A DNA stretch of 64,000 nt from Candidatus Defluviibacterium haderslevense (GTDB lineage Bacteria; Bacteroidota; Bacteroidia; Chitinophagales; Saprospiraceae): NCBI GenBank assembly GCA_016712225.1, contig JADJRL010000003.1:4291501-4355500 (forward strand), written 5' to 3'. This document shows positions 35,626 through 45,266 of the stretch, piece by piece. Each line of letters starts with the position of its first letter. Within the stretch, counting starts at the first letter, position 1. A model generated the notes under the pieces. It ran no database searches. It saw only the letters and a program-made list of their open reading frames with translations, and was not told the origin of the DNA. Both the position numbers and the translations under genes were made by a program.

Positions 35626-37458
35626 ATGTCCTATAAAAATCTTAAATCTTGTATTGATGACTTAGAATCCAAAGGAATGCTTCTTAGAATTTCTCAAGAA
35701 GTGGATCCTAATCTTGAAATGGCAGAAATTCATAGAAGGATATATCAAAAAAAGGGTCCTGCAATTTTATTTGAAAGAGTTAAGGACAGTCCATTTAAAG
35801 CTTGTTCTAATCTTTTTGGAACTAATGAACGATGCGAGTATATTTTTAGAGATGCTTTAAAAAAAATGGAACATCTCATTCAATTAAAAATAGACCCTAC
35901 TCAATTTTTTAAATCACCATTTAAATCACTTCGTAGTGTTCCATACATTCTAAAAGCCTTACCAAAAACTTCCTTTCTGCGAAATCCAGTTATTTCTAAT
36001 GAATGCCAAATATCTCAATTACCTCAAATCATTTCCTGGCCTAAAGATGGTGGCGCTTTTATTACTTTACCACAAGTCATTAGTTTTCCTCCCAATTCTC
36101 AAAAACTATCCGAAGCCAATGTAGGCATGTATAGAATACAATTGTCCGGAAACGATTATCTCCAAAATGAAGAAATAGGCTTACATTATCAATTGCATCG
36201 TGGCATTGGCATACATCATACTGCGTATTTAAATAGTGATGAACCTTTTAAAATTAGTATTGGTGTAGGTGGACCGCCCGCATATACTTTAGCATCTATA
36301 TTCCCACTTCCTGAAGGTCTCAGCGAAATATTATTTTCAGGATTATTAGGAAATCGTTCCTACAAATATTCATGGAAAAATGGCTTTTTCATTCCAAGCG
36401 AAGTTGATTTTTGTATAACAGGAATTGTAAACAAACAACAATTAAAATCTGAAGGCCCATTCGGAGATCATCTGGGGTATTATAGTCTGGCACATGACTT
36501 TCCAGTGATGAATGTTCAAAACGTTTACCACAAATCTGATGCCATCTGGCATTTTACTGCAGTAGGACGACCACCTCAAGAAGATTCAGGTTTCGGATAT
36601 TTGATTCATAAAATGGTTCATGAAATAACGAAAGCAGAGTTTCCTGGCATTAAAGAAATTCATGCTGTTGATGCAGCTGGGGTTCATCCCCTATTATTAG
36701 CTATTGGATCTGAACGCTATATGCCGTTTAGAGATCGAAAACCTGAAGAAATTCTAACCCTCGCAAACCATATTTTAGGCAAAGGTCAAACTTCTCTAGC
36801 CAAGTATTTATTTATCGCTACTGAAGAACCAGATAGACCATTATCCACTCATCAAATCAGTGATTTTCTGGATTATTGTTTGCGGCGTGTGGATTGGCGT
36901 TTTGATCTACATTTTTATACCAACACCACAATGGATACTTTGGATTATTCAGGTGGAACCTGGAATGCAGGTTCGAAGCTTGTTGTTGCCTGCAATCGAA
37001 ATGTTCAAAGAGAATTAAGTTCTGATTTTTCTGTATTTAGTGAAGTAAATACATTAATCAAAAAAATAAAATTGGTTCAACCTGGAATACTTGCATTAGA
37101 AATGAAATCATTTGTGGATTCTCGTTCTGCAAAAACCGAAATAGATCAATTAATCTCACAGATTGAAAACCTGGATTTAAAAAAATTTCCACTTCTTGTG
37201 ATAGTAGATGATGCGCAATTTACTACTGCTGATTTAAATAATTTCTTGTGGGTAACTTTTACACGCAGCAATCCTTCGCATGATACTTATGGTATAAACT
37301 CATTTACAGAATATAAACATTGGGGATGTCGTGGATCCCTAATTATAGATGCCAGAATAAAACCTCATCACGCCCCCACCCTGGAATGTGATCCTCAAAT
37401 AAATTCTAAAGTTGATGCATTATTTAATACCGTTTCGGAATTAAAAAGGTTTAGATAA
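35626..37458 (+). CDS. UbiD-family decarboxylase
   Basis: The 610-residue protein belongs to the prenylated-FMN-dependent UbiD family. GMYRIQLSGNDYLQNEEIGL followed by HYQLHRGIGIHH (near 170-200) is the flavin/substrate region, GVGGPPAYTLASIFPLPEGL lies near 218, SEGPFGDHLGYYS near 285 carries the catalytic Glu, and EIHAVDAAGVHPLLLAIG near 345 is typical. In Bacteroidota such proteins are linked to menaquinone or ubiquinone-type decarboxylation, but no partner gene (UbiX or men) is nearby, so the substrate is open. The stop overlaps the ATG of the next gene by one base (TAATG). Confidence 0.88.
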   Translation: MSYKNLKSCIDDLESKGMLLRISQEVDPNLEMAEIHRRIYQKKGPAILFERVKDSPFKACSNLFGTNERCEYIFRDALKKMEHLIQLKIDPTQFFKSPFKSLRSVPYILKALPKTSFLRNPVISNECQISQLPQIISWPKDGGAFITLPQVISFPPNSQKLSEANVGMYRIQLSGNDYLQNEEIGLHYQLHRGIGIHHTAYLNSDEPFKISIGVGGPPAYTLASIFPLPEGLSEILFSGLLGNRSYKYSWKNGFFIPSEVDFCITGIVNKQQLKSEGPFGDHLGYYSLAHDFPVMNVQNVYHKSDAIWHFTAVGRPPQEDSGFGYLIHKMVHEITKAEFPGIKEIHAVDAAGVHPLLLAIGSERYMPFRDRKPEEILTLANHILGKGQTSLAKYLFIATEEPDRPLSTHQISDFLDYCLRRVDWRFDLHFYTNTTMDTLDYSGGTWNAGSKLVVACNRNVQRELSSDFSVFSEVNTLIKKIKLVQPGILALEMKSFVDSRSAKTEIDQLISQIENLDLKKFPLLVIVDDAQFTTADLNNFLWVTFTRSNPSHDTYGINSFTEYKHWGCRGSLIIDARIKPHHAPTLECDPQINSKVDALFNTVSELKRFR

Positions 37459-38804
37459 TGATTCAATTGCCACTTCCGTTCATTAAACAAATGCAAGACA
37501 TTTTAGGTGCAGAATATGAAGATTTTGCAGCTTCAATGCAAGAAAAACCACCTATCAGCATTCGGTTGAACCCTAATAAACCAGAGCATGAATTCGACCT
37601 TCAAAATCCCATCCCATGGACCAAAATGGGCTATTATCTTGATACTAAACCCATTTTTACCTTAGACCCATACTTTCATGCGGGACACTATTATGCCCAA
37701 GAATCATCATCTATGATGTTGGAATACATCATCAAACAATTGCCTATTCATGAGGATAGCAAAGTCCTTGATTTATGTGCTGCGCCTGGCGGAAAAACAA
37801 CCTTATTGTGCGGCTTGCTTCCATCAAGTTGTACCATTCATGCTCATGAATTTCATCCATTCAGAAGTGAAATATTAAGACAAAATATAGAACGATGGGG
37901 ATCCCCAAACACGATAGTAACTTCAGGCAAACTACATCATTTATTAAGAACACATATTCAATATGATCTCATTTTAATCGATGCGCCATGCAGTGGAGAA
38001 GGAATGTTTAGAAAAGAGCCCGATGCCATTAAACAATGGAATGAAAAAAAAATTGACCAATGCACCACCAGCCAAAGAGAAATTTTGAATTTAGCCAAAT
38101 CATTAGTTAAGCCTGGTGGTTATATTATCTATTCAACTTGCACCTACAATACGCTAGAGAATGAAGAGATGATTCAAGAAGTTTTAAAAGACCCAAATTA
38201 CAAATCAATCTCAATAAATACGGACGCTATTTCAGATATTAAAATCTTTGAATACAATCAGGGATTTACTTACAAATGTTTTCCGCATCGAATAAAAGGT
38301 GAAGGTTTTTCCTTTAGCATACTTCAAAATACGATGTCGCCTATCGAAGATAAAAAACTAACCACCAGAGATCTATTAAATCACGATCAGAACGACATAG
38401 TACAAACTTATATTGATTTTTCAGATCCCTATCATATCATTAAAAATCATGAACATGATTGGCTCCTACCTGTTCCTATATCTGATCTATATTTCCGCTT
38501 GGCTCAATCTCAGGTCAAAATCCTATTTGCCGGAATACCTTTAGGACATTATAAGGGTAAGGATTGGTTCCCAAATCACGGATTAGCAATGAGTTATTTG
38601 CTGAAAAAAAATATTCCTACCTTAATTTTAAATAAACTTGAAGCGATTGATTATCTTAGAGCGAATAACCATTTCTCTGCAGCTATAAATGATGATATTT
38701 GGCAAATAGTACATTATCAGCATGCAAATCTTGGTTGGGTAAAATGTATTCAAGGGAAGTATAAAAATTATCTTCCAAAACATATTAGAATTCATTCATT
38801 GTAA
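37458..38804 (+). CDS. rRNA cytosine-C5 methyltransferase (RsmF/NOL1-NOP2-sun family)
   Basis: The 448-residue enzyme makes 5-methylcytosine in rRNA. VLDLCAAPGGKTT near 107-119 binds SAM, IDAPCSGEGMFRK near 174-186 holds the first catalytic Cys, and YSTCTYNTLENEE near 223-235 holds the second. The N-terminal helical domain (1-95) and a C-terminal RsmF-type PUA-like region (from about 345, LAQSQVKILFAGIPLGHYKG) complete the fold. Its ATG overlaps the UbiD stop by one base, so translation is probably coupled although the two functions are unrelated. Confidence 0.9.
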   Translation: MIQLPLPFIKQMQDILGAEYEDFAASMQEKPPISIRLNPNKPEHEFDLQNPIPWTKMGYYLDTKPIFTLDPYFHAGHYYAQESSSMMLEYIIKQLPIHEDSKVLDLCAAPGGKTTLLCGLLPSSCTIHAHEFHPFRSEILRQNIERWGSPNTIVTSGKLHHLLRTHIQYDLILIDAPCSGEGMFRKEPDAIKQWNEKKIDQCTTSQREILNLAKSLVKPGGYIIYSTCTYNTLENEEMIQEVLKDPNYKSISINTDAISDIKIFEYNQGFTYKCFPHRIKGEGFSFSILQNTMSPIEDKKLTTRDLLNHDQNDIVQTYIDFSDPYHIIKNHEHDWLLPVPISDLYFRLAQSQVKILFAGIPLGHYKGKDWFPNHGLAMSYLLKKNIPTLILNKLEAIDYLRANNHFSAAINDDIWQIVHYQHANLGWVKCIQGKYKNYLPKHIRIHSL

Positions 38805-38814
38805 AAGCTTTTTT

Positions 38815-40359
38815 ATGAAAAAGTATATTTTATTTTTCTTTGCACCGATCTGTTGGTCGAATATTATCGCACAAAATCAATTACCAGAATTAAACCAATG
38901 TCTGGTTATAAAATCCGGAGATGGATTGGAAGTTCAATATGATGTTTCAGACACTGACAATGCTCAATTAGAGATTAAGTGCAAGGTGTTCTCAAACTCG
39001 ACCACCAATAAATATGCTGAGATTCCCATCCAAATGATCACAGGGGACATTGGATTTCCAGTTTCAATAGGAAACAATAAAAAATTAACGATACATTTTG
39101 TAGATCCGAATGTATTGCCAAGTGAAATCATAGTCCACTTAACTGCATCCGATCGCGAGATTTTAAATATAGCCGATATATTAAACCAAGTCAATGTACA
39201 GAGAATAGATAGCACATTGAATGTGCTACAAGGAAAAAGAAATGTTACAACAGACCCCATTTTTTTAAATAAATCCAGAGACTATATTAAATCACAATCT
39301 AAAGCTTATTTACAAACCAATGAACTGGCATTCTCTACTCCACAATATTCTTGCATCAATTTTGAAGCAACAAAGTGGGGTTACCAAAACCCTGAACAAA
39401 TTCATATTGTGGATGCTCATTATGATACCTATAATCAAGCACCAGGAGCTGATGATAATGGTTCAGGTGTCGTCGGGGTATTAGAAATTTTGAGAATACT
39501 TTCAACCTATGAATGTAAAAGAAGTATCCGCTATTTGTTTTTTGATCTTGAAGAAGCCGGACTCATTGGTTCCAATATTTATCTGAATAACCAAATTGGA
39601 AAATCAGATATTATTAAATCAGTTATTAATTTTGAAATGATAGGATATTATACCGAAAAACCGAATACTCAAGATTTGCCTGCAGGATTTAATCTATTAT
39701 TTCCAGATGCTTACAATGAAGTCATTAACAATCAACGGAGAGGTGATTTTATTACCAATGTTGGAAATACGAATTCCAGTAGTCTGATTGCAAGTTTTAA
39801 AAATGCTGCTCAAACGCATGTTAATTCCCTAAAAGTAATTTCCCTGGAAGTACCAGGCACAGGAACCATCGTCCCTGATTTAAGACGCAGTGATCATGCT
39901 AATTTTTGGGATAAGAATATTCCGGCTTTAATGATTACGGACGGGGCCAATTTTAGAAATAAGAATTACCATACCGTAAGGGATTCAATCCAATACCTTG
40001 ACCTAAACTTTATGTCAGCAGTGATTAAAGCTAGTATTGCTACTTTGATTGATTTGGCTGGTGCAGAACACGCTACTTCCATTGATTTAACCTATCAAAA
40101 TCCCAATTCAAACCAAGCACCAAAAAATGAAAGTCCAAAAATTAAGCTATTTCAAAAAGTATTATCCATTCAAAACATTCGGGAATCGAATCATTTAAAC
40201 TGGAACATTTATAATACTGAAGGGCATCTTATTAAGGACAATCATTCGGGAAATGATCCTGTTCATATTGATTTAAATCATATCCCACCGGGTGTTTACT
40301 ATTTGTATATCAATCAGGATGGTGCCATCAACACTTTCAAATTCATCATTACTCCTTAA
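38815..40359 (+). CDS. T9SS-secreted M28 zinc aminopeptidase
   Basis: The 514-residue protein has a signal peptide (1-20). After a beta-rich N-terminal region (20-120) comes an M28 catalytic domain: VDAHYDTY near 198 (zinc His), GADDNGSGVVG near 212 (bridging Asp), FFDLEEAGLIGS near 240 (catalytic Glu pair), and RRSDHANFWD near 360 (zinc His). The last 75 residues (IKLFQKVLSIQNI to FKFIITP) form a type A T9SS sorting domain. It probably degrades peptides outside the cell, alongside the two M4 proteases and the M1 enzyme in this window. Confidence 0.9.
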   Translation: MKKYILFFFAPICWSNIIAQNQLPELNQCLVIKSGDGLEVQYDVSDTDNAQLEIKCKVFSNSTTNKYAEIPIQMITGDIGFPVSIGNNKKLTIHFVDPNVLPSEIIVHLTASDREILNIADILNQVNVQRIDSTLNVLQGKRNVTTDPIFLNKSRDYIKSQSKAYLQTNELAFSTPQYSCINFEATKWGYQNPEQIHIVDAHYDTYNQAPGADDNGSGVVGVLEILRILSTYECKRSIRYLFFDLEEAGLIGSNIYLNNQIGKSDIIKSVINFEMIGYYTEKPNTQDLPAGFNLLFPDAYNEVINNQRRGDFITNVGNTNSSSLIASFKNAAQTHVNSLKVISLEVPGTGTIVPDLRRSDHANFWDKNIPALMITDGANFRNKNYHTVRDSIQYLDLNFMSAVIKASIATLIDLAGAEHATSIDLTYQNPNSNQAPKNESPKIKLFQKVLSIQNIRESNHLNWNIYNTEGHLIKDNHSGNDPVHIDLNHIPPGVYYLYINQDGAINTFKFIITP

Positions 40360-40364
40360 CATTC

Positions 40365-40859
40365 ATGGCTCAGGAAACTATATATTTACTTATTGGCTCA
40401 AATCTAGGTGACAAGCATAAAAATTTAGATTTAGCATTATTACAGATAGACCAGAAGATTGGTAAAATATTGCGAAAATCATCCCGCTATGAGACCGAAC
40501 CATGGGGAAATACTGATCAAGATTCATTCATCAATCAAGCCGTTGCCATCACAAGTAACCTGGAGCCTAATACGATGCTCGAACAATTAAAGGGAATTGA
40601 AAAGCAATTGGGACGTACAGATAGCATTATCAATGGTCCTCGACTGATCGATATAGACATATTAATGTGGGGAGGAAAAACAATAAAAAATTCACATCTC
40701 GAAATACCTCATCCTCGACTTCATTTGCGTAATTTCGCCCTTATTCCACTCATGGAAATAGCAAGCGACAAAATACATCCCCTATTTAAGAAAACCATTG
40801 AAGAATTATATGACGAAAGTCAAGACCCATTAGACGTATTCATTATCGATGAAGATTAA
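40365..40859 (+). CDS. folK: 6-hydroxymethyl-dihydropterin diphosphokinase
   Basis: The 164-residue enzyme transfers diphosphate from ATP to hydroxymethyl-dihydropterin in folate synthesis. IGSNLGDKHKNL opens the fold, SRYETEPWGNTDQDSFINQAV carries pterin contacts, and RLIDIDILMWGG and IPHPRLHLRNFAL are the two hallmark motifs with the metal-binding Asp pair. The gene overlaps the following kinase gene by 11 bases, and the M28 gene ends 5 bases before it. Confidence 0.96.
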   Translation: MAQETIYLLIGSNLGDKHKNLDLALLQIDQKIGKILRKSSRYETEPWGNTDQDSFINQAVAITSNLEPNTMLEQLKGIEKQLGRTDSIINGPRLIDIDILMWGGKTIKNSHLEIPHPRLHLRNFALIPLMEIASDKIHPLFKKTIEELYDESQDPLDVFIIDED

Positions 40860-41499
40860 AATACCATATAAATATATCTGTGTTGAAGGTAATATAGGAG
40901 CCGGCAAAACAAGTTTATGCGAAATGCTTGCTAATGATTTTTCCTGTAATTTGATACTTGAAGAATTTGCTGAAAATCCATTTTTGGAATACTTCTATAA
41001 GGATCCAGCCAGATATGCATTTACCGTTGAATTGTTTTTTTTGACTGAAAGGCAGAAACAATTGCAAGCTACAGTGACCCAAAATGAATTATTTAGTGAC
41101 TTCTCCCTGGCTGATTACTCATTAATCAAAAGCATGTTGTTTGCCAGACAAAATCTACAAGCTGAAGAATTCAAACTGTTCCAAAAAATATTTAATACAC
41201 TAAGTCAACAAATCCCCAGACCAGATTTAATTTTATATTTACACAGACCCATTGACAATTTAAAGCAACATATAACGGATAGAGGGCGTTCATATGAGAT
41301 GAATATGGATGTTAATTACCTGGAAGCAGTCCAGAATAGTTATTTTGATTTTTTCAAAACCCAAACCATTATTCCTGTGTTAGTACTTGATGCTGAACAT
41401 TTGGATTTCATCAATAATCCAAGGCATTATGAAGAAATCAAAAGAATCTTAACTCAAAAATTCCAACCTGGATTACATCATCAACGCATATTATTCTAA
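40849..41499 (+). CDS. Deoxynucleoside kinase
   Basis: The 216-residue kinase phosphorylates deoxynucleosides for salvage. The P-loop VEGNIGAGKTS lies at 9-19, LEEFAENPFLEYFYKD near 36 holds the substrate Glu, DFSLADYSLIKS near 84 holds the D-R/D-x-S region, and YLHRPIDNLKQHITDRGRSYE near 124-144 is the lid with Arg residues. It fits the dAK/dGK/dCK family found in Bacteroidota as a lone salvage kinase. The start ATG lies within the end of folK and the reading frames differ, so the two are coupled. Confidence 0.92.
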   Translation: MKIKIPYKYICVEGNIGAGKTSLCEMLANDFSCNLILEEFAENPFLEYFYKDPARYAFTVELFFLTERQKQLQATVTQNELFSDFSLADYSLIKSMLFARQNLQAEEFKLFQKIFNTLSQQIPRPDLILYLHRPIDNLKQHITDRGRSYEMNMDVNYLEAVQNSYFDFFKTQTIIPVLVLDAEHLDFINNPRHYEEIKRILTQKFQPGLHHQRILF

Positions 41500-41520
41500 T
41501 TTAAAAATCAAGCTATTATC

Positions 41521-43308
41521 ATGAGAACATTTTTCAAATTCATGTTTGCTTCATGTCTAGGAACATTACTAGCCGTTATTTTCGGGATTCTGATATTAAT
41601 CTTAATTGGTTCGTCCATGACCATGAACAATTTTGATCAGGGCAAGAGCGTACATGTTACTAATAATACCGTTCTAAAAATTAATATTCCGGCTAATCTT
41701 CCAGAACAAACCAATAATGTACCCATGCAAAGTTTTAGCTTTGATGATAAAAAAGTTTTAGGCGTACATGATTATGCACACACTATTAGACAAGCTATAA
41801 CGGATCCAAATATCAAAGGCATATACTTGATGTCCAACATCAATAACCATGGATATGCCACACTTAAAATCATCAGAGACGCATTAGTCGCATTTCAACA
41901 ATCCGGCAAATTCATTATTTCCTATTCTAATTACATAGATCACAAAAATTATTTCCTACTTTCTACTGCAGATAAAATTTACTTACATCCACTAGGATTT
42001 TTAGATTTAAAAGGCTTTGGCGCCACCATCCCTTTTTATAAAGATATGTTGGATAAGATTGGTGTAAAATTCAATATCTACTATGCAGGTGAATTCAAAT
42101 CAGCTACAGAACCATTTAGATTAAATAAAATGAGTCCTGAAAACAGATTGCAGTTATCTGAATATTTAAATGAACAATTCGATTTATATACTCAACAAGT
42201 GGCCATAAGCAGGCATATAGATTATCAGGTATTGAAAAATAATTTCAACCAATTTCTATCTTATTCACCCCAAAAAGCTTATGACAACAAGTTGGTCGAC
42301 TCCCTTGCTTATGAAATTGATGTTATCAACTATATGTCGAACAAAATGGGTCTTAATAATGATGATAAAATTAATTATATAACTCCAGAAGATTATTATT
42401 CCACTACAGGTGGACCGAAAAAAGATTATACGGCTAAGAATAAAGTTGCCGTTATTTATGCTGAAGGAAATATCACTGATGGACAAGGCGAAGAAGGTGT
42501 CATTGGAAGAAAATATTTGAAAATCATTCGTGATATCAGAGCGAATAAAAGTATTAAAGCTATCGTTCTTCGGGTGAATTCTCCGGGAGGAAGTGCACTT
42601 ATGTCAGATGATATCCTAAAAGAATTAGATCTTGCTAAAGCTGAAGGCAAACCCGTTGTTGTCAGTATGGGAGATTATGCAGCATCAGGAGGATATTATA
42701 TTTCCTGCCATGCTGATTCTATTTTCGCGAGTCAACATACATTGACTGGTTCTATTGGTGTATTTGCAATGATTCCCAATTTCAATAATCTATTAGAAGA
42801 TAAATTTGGGATCGATTTCGATACCGTCGGCACGGGGCCTAAATCCACTATGTTCAGCGTTGCTACAGATTGGGGAGCAGAAGAAGCCAGAGTACTACAG
42901 GAAAATGTAGATCATACTTATGATGCTTTTCTTAAGGTAGTTTCATCTGGTCGTAACATGTCTAAAGAAGATGTGCATAAAATAGCAAGAGGCCGAATAT
43001 GGAATGGTATCAAAGCCAAGGAATTGGGCTTGGTCAATGAAATTGGAGAATTAGAAGATGCTATTGCATGCGCTGCTAGATTAGCATCATTAGATAAATA
43101 TCGCACTACTGAATTTCCAAGTCAGTTGGAAGGTATACAAAAGATTTTACAAAAATTTAAAGGAGATGAAGATGAAATTCAATCTTCCATTAGTAATTCA
43201 ATTATTAAAGAGCAACTTGGAAGTTATTATCCATACTATAAATCGATGCAGGATATTAAATCCTATAAGGGTCTTCAAATGAGATTGCCTGTTATGATTC
43301 ATTATTAA
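41521..43308 (+). CDS. sppA: Signal peptide peptidase SppA, 67-kDa type
   Basis: The 595-residue membrane protease degrades cleaved signal peptides. One membrane helix lies near residues 8-32. The N-terminal half carries the general-base Lys in YYAGEFKSATEPF (near 189) and the C-terminal half the nucleophile Ser in GDYAASGGYYIS (near 388), the split catalytic dyad of E. coli-type SppA. VLRVNSPGGSALMSDD and TGSIGVFAMIPN are typical. The length is normal for the duplicated form. It closes the plus-strand gene run and is followed by the 26-bp repeat array. Confidence 0.95.
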   Translation: MRTFFKFMFASCLGTLLAVIFGILILILIGSSMTMNNFDQGKSVHVTNNTVLKINIPANLPEQTNNVPMQSFSFDDKKVLGVHDYAHTIRQAITDPNIKGIYLMSNINNHGYATLKIIRDALVAFQQSGKFIISYSNYIDHKNYFLLSTADKIYLHPLGFLDLKGFGATIPFYKDMLDKIGVKFNIYYAGEFKSATEPFRLNKMSPENRLQLSEYLNEQFDLYTQQVAISRHIDYQVLKNNFNQFLSYSPQKAYDNKLVDSLAYEIDVINYMSNKMGLNNDDKINYITPEDYYSTTGGPKKDYTAKNKVAVIYAEGNITDGQGEEGVIGRKYLKIIRDIRANKSIKAIVLRVNSPGGSALMSDDILKELDLAKAEGKPVVVSMGDYAASGGYYISCHADSIFASQHTLTGSIGVFAMIPNFNNLLEDKFGIDFDTVGTGPKSTMFSVATDWGAEEARVLQENVDHTYDAFLKVVSSGRNMSKEDVHKIARGRIWNGIKAKELGLVNEIGELEDAIACAARLASLDKYRTTEFPSQLEGIQKILQKFKGDEDEIQSSISNSIIKEQLGSYYPYYKSMQDIKSYKGLQMRLPVMIHY

Positions 43309-43339
43309 GGTGACTTTAGGCAATTCGTTTTAATAGGAA

Positions 43340-43597
43340 TATTACACAGCGTTACGCTGATAAAATATTACACAGGTTACTGAGGAAATATCACAGAGTG
43401 AAACACTGAGGAAATATAACACAGAGTTACACTGGGGAAATTTTACACAGAGTTATACTGAGAATATATTACACAGAGTTACACTGAGAAAATATCACAC
43501 AGAGTTACACTGAGGAAATTTTACACTGAGTTGCGCTGAGAAAATATCACACAGAGTTGCACTGAGAAAATTACACTGAATTGCACTGAGCTAAACT
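43340..43597. repeat. 26-bp tandem repeat array (about ten degenerate units)
   Basis: Ten units with the consensus ttacacagagttacactgag + aaaata follow each other without spacers. The inner units are closest to consensus and the outer ones have drifted. Each unit holds an imperfect dyad (cagag-tta-cactg). It fills the space between convergent sppA and the dienelactone hydrolase gene; no ORF or terminator of ordinary form is seen here. Confidence 0.85.
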
Positions 43598-43661
43598 GAT
43601 GGGATCATTCTCAGATATTCACTTACGGAATAATTATACGATGTTAAATGTAAATGGATAC

Positions 43662-44441
43662 CTACTTATTGAAGAGTTCAGCAAGAAATTGTAACATTAA
43701 CTTCCAACTTCTTTTGTCCGCTTTTTCATTATAAGCAACACCCTTCGATGGATCACTTCCAGCGGTAGGATCTGTGAATGCATGAACGGCATCTGCGTAA
43801 TAAATCATTTGCCAGTCCGCATTTGCTTGTTTCATTTCATTTTGAAACTGTTTAATTTGTTCATCGGGGACAAAGGAATCATTTGCACCATGACATACCA
43901 ATACTTTTGGTTTTATTGGATGCACAACTCTTGATAAATCTCTACCAAGTCCTCCATGAAAACTTACCACACCTTTTACCTTTAGATTCTCTCGCGCGGC
44001 ATTTAATGCTCCGGTTCCTCCAAAGCAATAACCTATTATAACAATTTGAAAAGCATCCGCACCAGATTTTACCAATTGATCTAAAGCCAACTGTATTCTG
44101 TTAATATATGCATCTACATTATTTTTATAATAACCAGCACGTTCGCCAGCTTCTTTTTGATTCTGCGGATAGTTTCCCTCTCCATAAATATCTGCAACAA
44201 AAGTGTAATATCCTAAATCCGATAATTGCTTGGCAACATCACGAGCATGATCATCAATTCCCATCCAGGCTGGTAATATCAGTACTCCTGACTTTGACTT
44301 GCCATTACTTTTTGGGACTCCGGACAAACCATTTAATTTTTGTTTAGAATCCGAATATGAAACTTTATTTAACTGAGCACTAAGGCCCATCATCATTAAT
44401 ACATTAAAGGTGAATATCATTACAATTGATTCAAATTTCAT
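43662..44441 (-). CDS. Dienelactone hydrolase family protein, exported
   Basis: The 259-residue alpha/beta hydrolase has a signal peptide (MKFESIVMIF to LSAQ). The nucleophile elbow IGYCFGGTGAL near 142 has Cys as in dienelactone hydrolases, with the acid in CHGANDSFVP near 196 and the base His in YADAVHAFTDP near 225. VLILPAWMGIDDHARD is the oxyanion region. I chose ATG at 44441 because the signal peptide starts there; an upstream ATG at 44516 would add 25 residues coded by an intergenic repeat. The substrate is unknown. Confidence 0.87.
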   Translation of the reverse strand: MKFESIVMIFTFNVLMMMGLSAQLNKVSYSDSKQKLNGLSGVPKSNGKSKSGVLILPAWMGIDDHARDVAKQLSDLGYYTFVADIYGEGNYPQNQKEAGERAGYYKNNVDAYINRIQLALDQLVKSGADAFQIVIIGYCFGGTGALNAARENLKVKGVVSFHGGLGRDLSRVVHPIKPKVLVCHGANDSFVPDEQIKQFQNEMKQANADWQMIYYADAVHAFTDPTAGSDPSKGVAYNEKADKRSWKLMLQFLAELFNK

Positions 44442-44502
44442 TTTTATTTTTTTATATTTTATAAAATTTATATAACTTTTCAGATCACAATAATTACGGT
44501 AT

Positions 44503-44630
44503 GTTTTTGTCATCATTTTTGCAAAGATCAGGCAAAAATGTCGCCAAAAACTGATTGCATTTTCTTTATACGACGGATTTTATCCGTCGCGGCAACATTG
44601 ATCGTCCCTACAGGACTAGTATTTGAATAG
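44503..44630. repeat. Intergenic repeat family, copy 1
   Basis: Shares its layout with 56989-57110 and, more distantly, 53201-53310: a tttttgtcatcatttttgca start, a gacggattttatccgtc hairpin and a ccctacagga hairpin. All three copies lie in the same direction, just after a minus-strand stop codon (here tspO). Confidence 0.75.
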
Positions 44631-44699
44631 TTATATTTAAGTTTAAAAAATATAAATACTTAAAATAAATATTCTCTTTATTAAAAATATATCTTGCCA

Positions 44700-45179
44700 T
44701 CAATTATTGAACACAATATATGCATTCAATGAAGTAGCAATAATCAACCAAATTAAATAGGGCATGATTAAAATCGATTTCAATTTCATAAAAGCCATGT
44801 TTTTGTACAAAATCAAAGCAATTAATAATGTTAGTAGCAAAATAATGAACAGTGCAAAAACTGTAAAATGATAATAAAAAAATATAGGATTCCAGATTAC
44901 ATTCAAAACCCATTGCGCTAAATACAGACCCATATTTATCTTACGATTAGCTAAATCATCCCAAAGCAAAGCCATATAAAATGAAAAACAAATCATGATC
45001 GAAGTCCACGCTACCCCGAAGACCCAACCTGGCGGCGTCCATGGTGCTTGATTTAATTGTTGATACCAATCAGAAACCACACCACTTCCGGTAAACATTC
45101 CACCTAAGCCAAGTGCACAAAAATTTACTATTAAAAAAACAAGAATTCTCAATATTGGTATTTTTTTCATGGGGTTCAA
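44700..45179 (-). CDS. tspO: TspO/MBR family membrane protein
   Basis: The 159-residue protein has five membrane helices. The family signatures are present: FTGSGVVSDWYQQLNQAPWTPPGWVFGVAWT near 30-60, with the W-x-P-P sterol/porphyrin loop, and LYLAQWVLNVIWNPIFF near 88-104. TspO proteins bind tetrapyrroles and influence their breakdown or export. The start could also be the second Met, three codons in. Its 3' end abuts repeat copy 1. Confidence 0.93.
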   Translation of the reverse strand: MNPMKKIPILRILVFLIVNFCALGLGGMFTGSGVVSDWYQQLNQAPWTPPGWVFGVAWTSIMICFSFYMALLWDDLANRKINMGLYLAQWVLNVIWNPIFFYYHFTVFALFIILLLTLLIALILYKNMAFMKLKSILIMPYLIWLIIATSLNAYIVFNN

Positions 45180-45266
45180 TTTTAAAAAAATAGGTTTATA
45201 TGTTTTAACTCAAATCCATGATAAAAAATCCAAATACCAAGAAAGAAACACAGGAATTGTTTCTTT

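Noticed and set aside
43340..43597. CRISPR array
   Set aside because: Units follow directly with no unique spacers, vary in sequence, and no cas genes are nearby; it is a minisatellite.
44442..44516. Upstream start of the dienelactone hydrolase gene
   Set aside because: It would put 25 polar residues before an intact signal peptide and begins inside a dispersed repeat.
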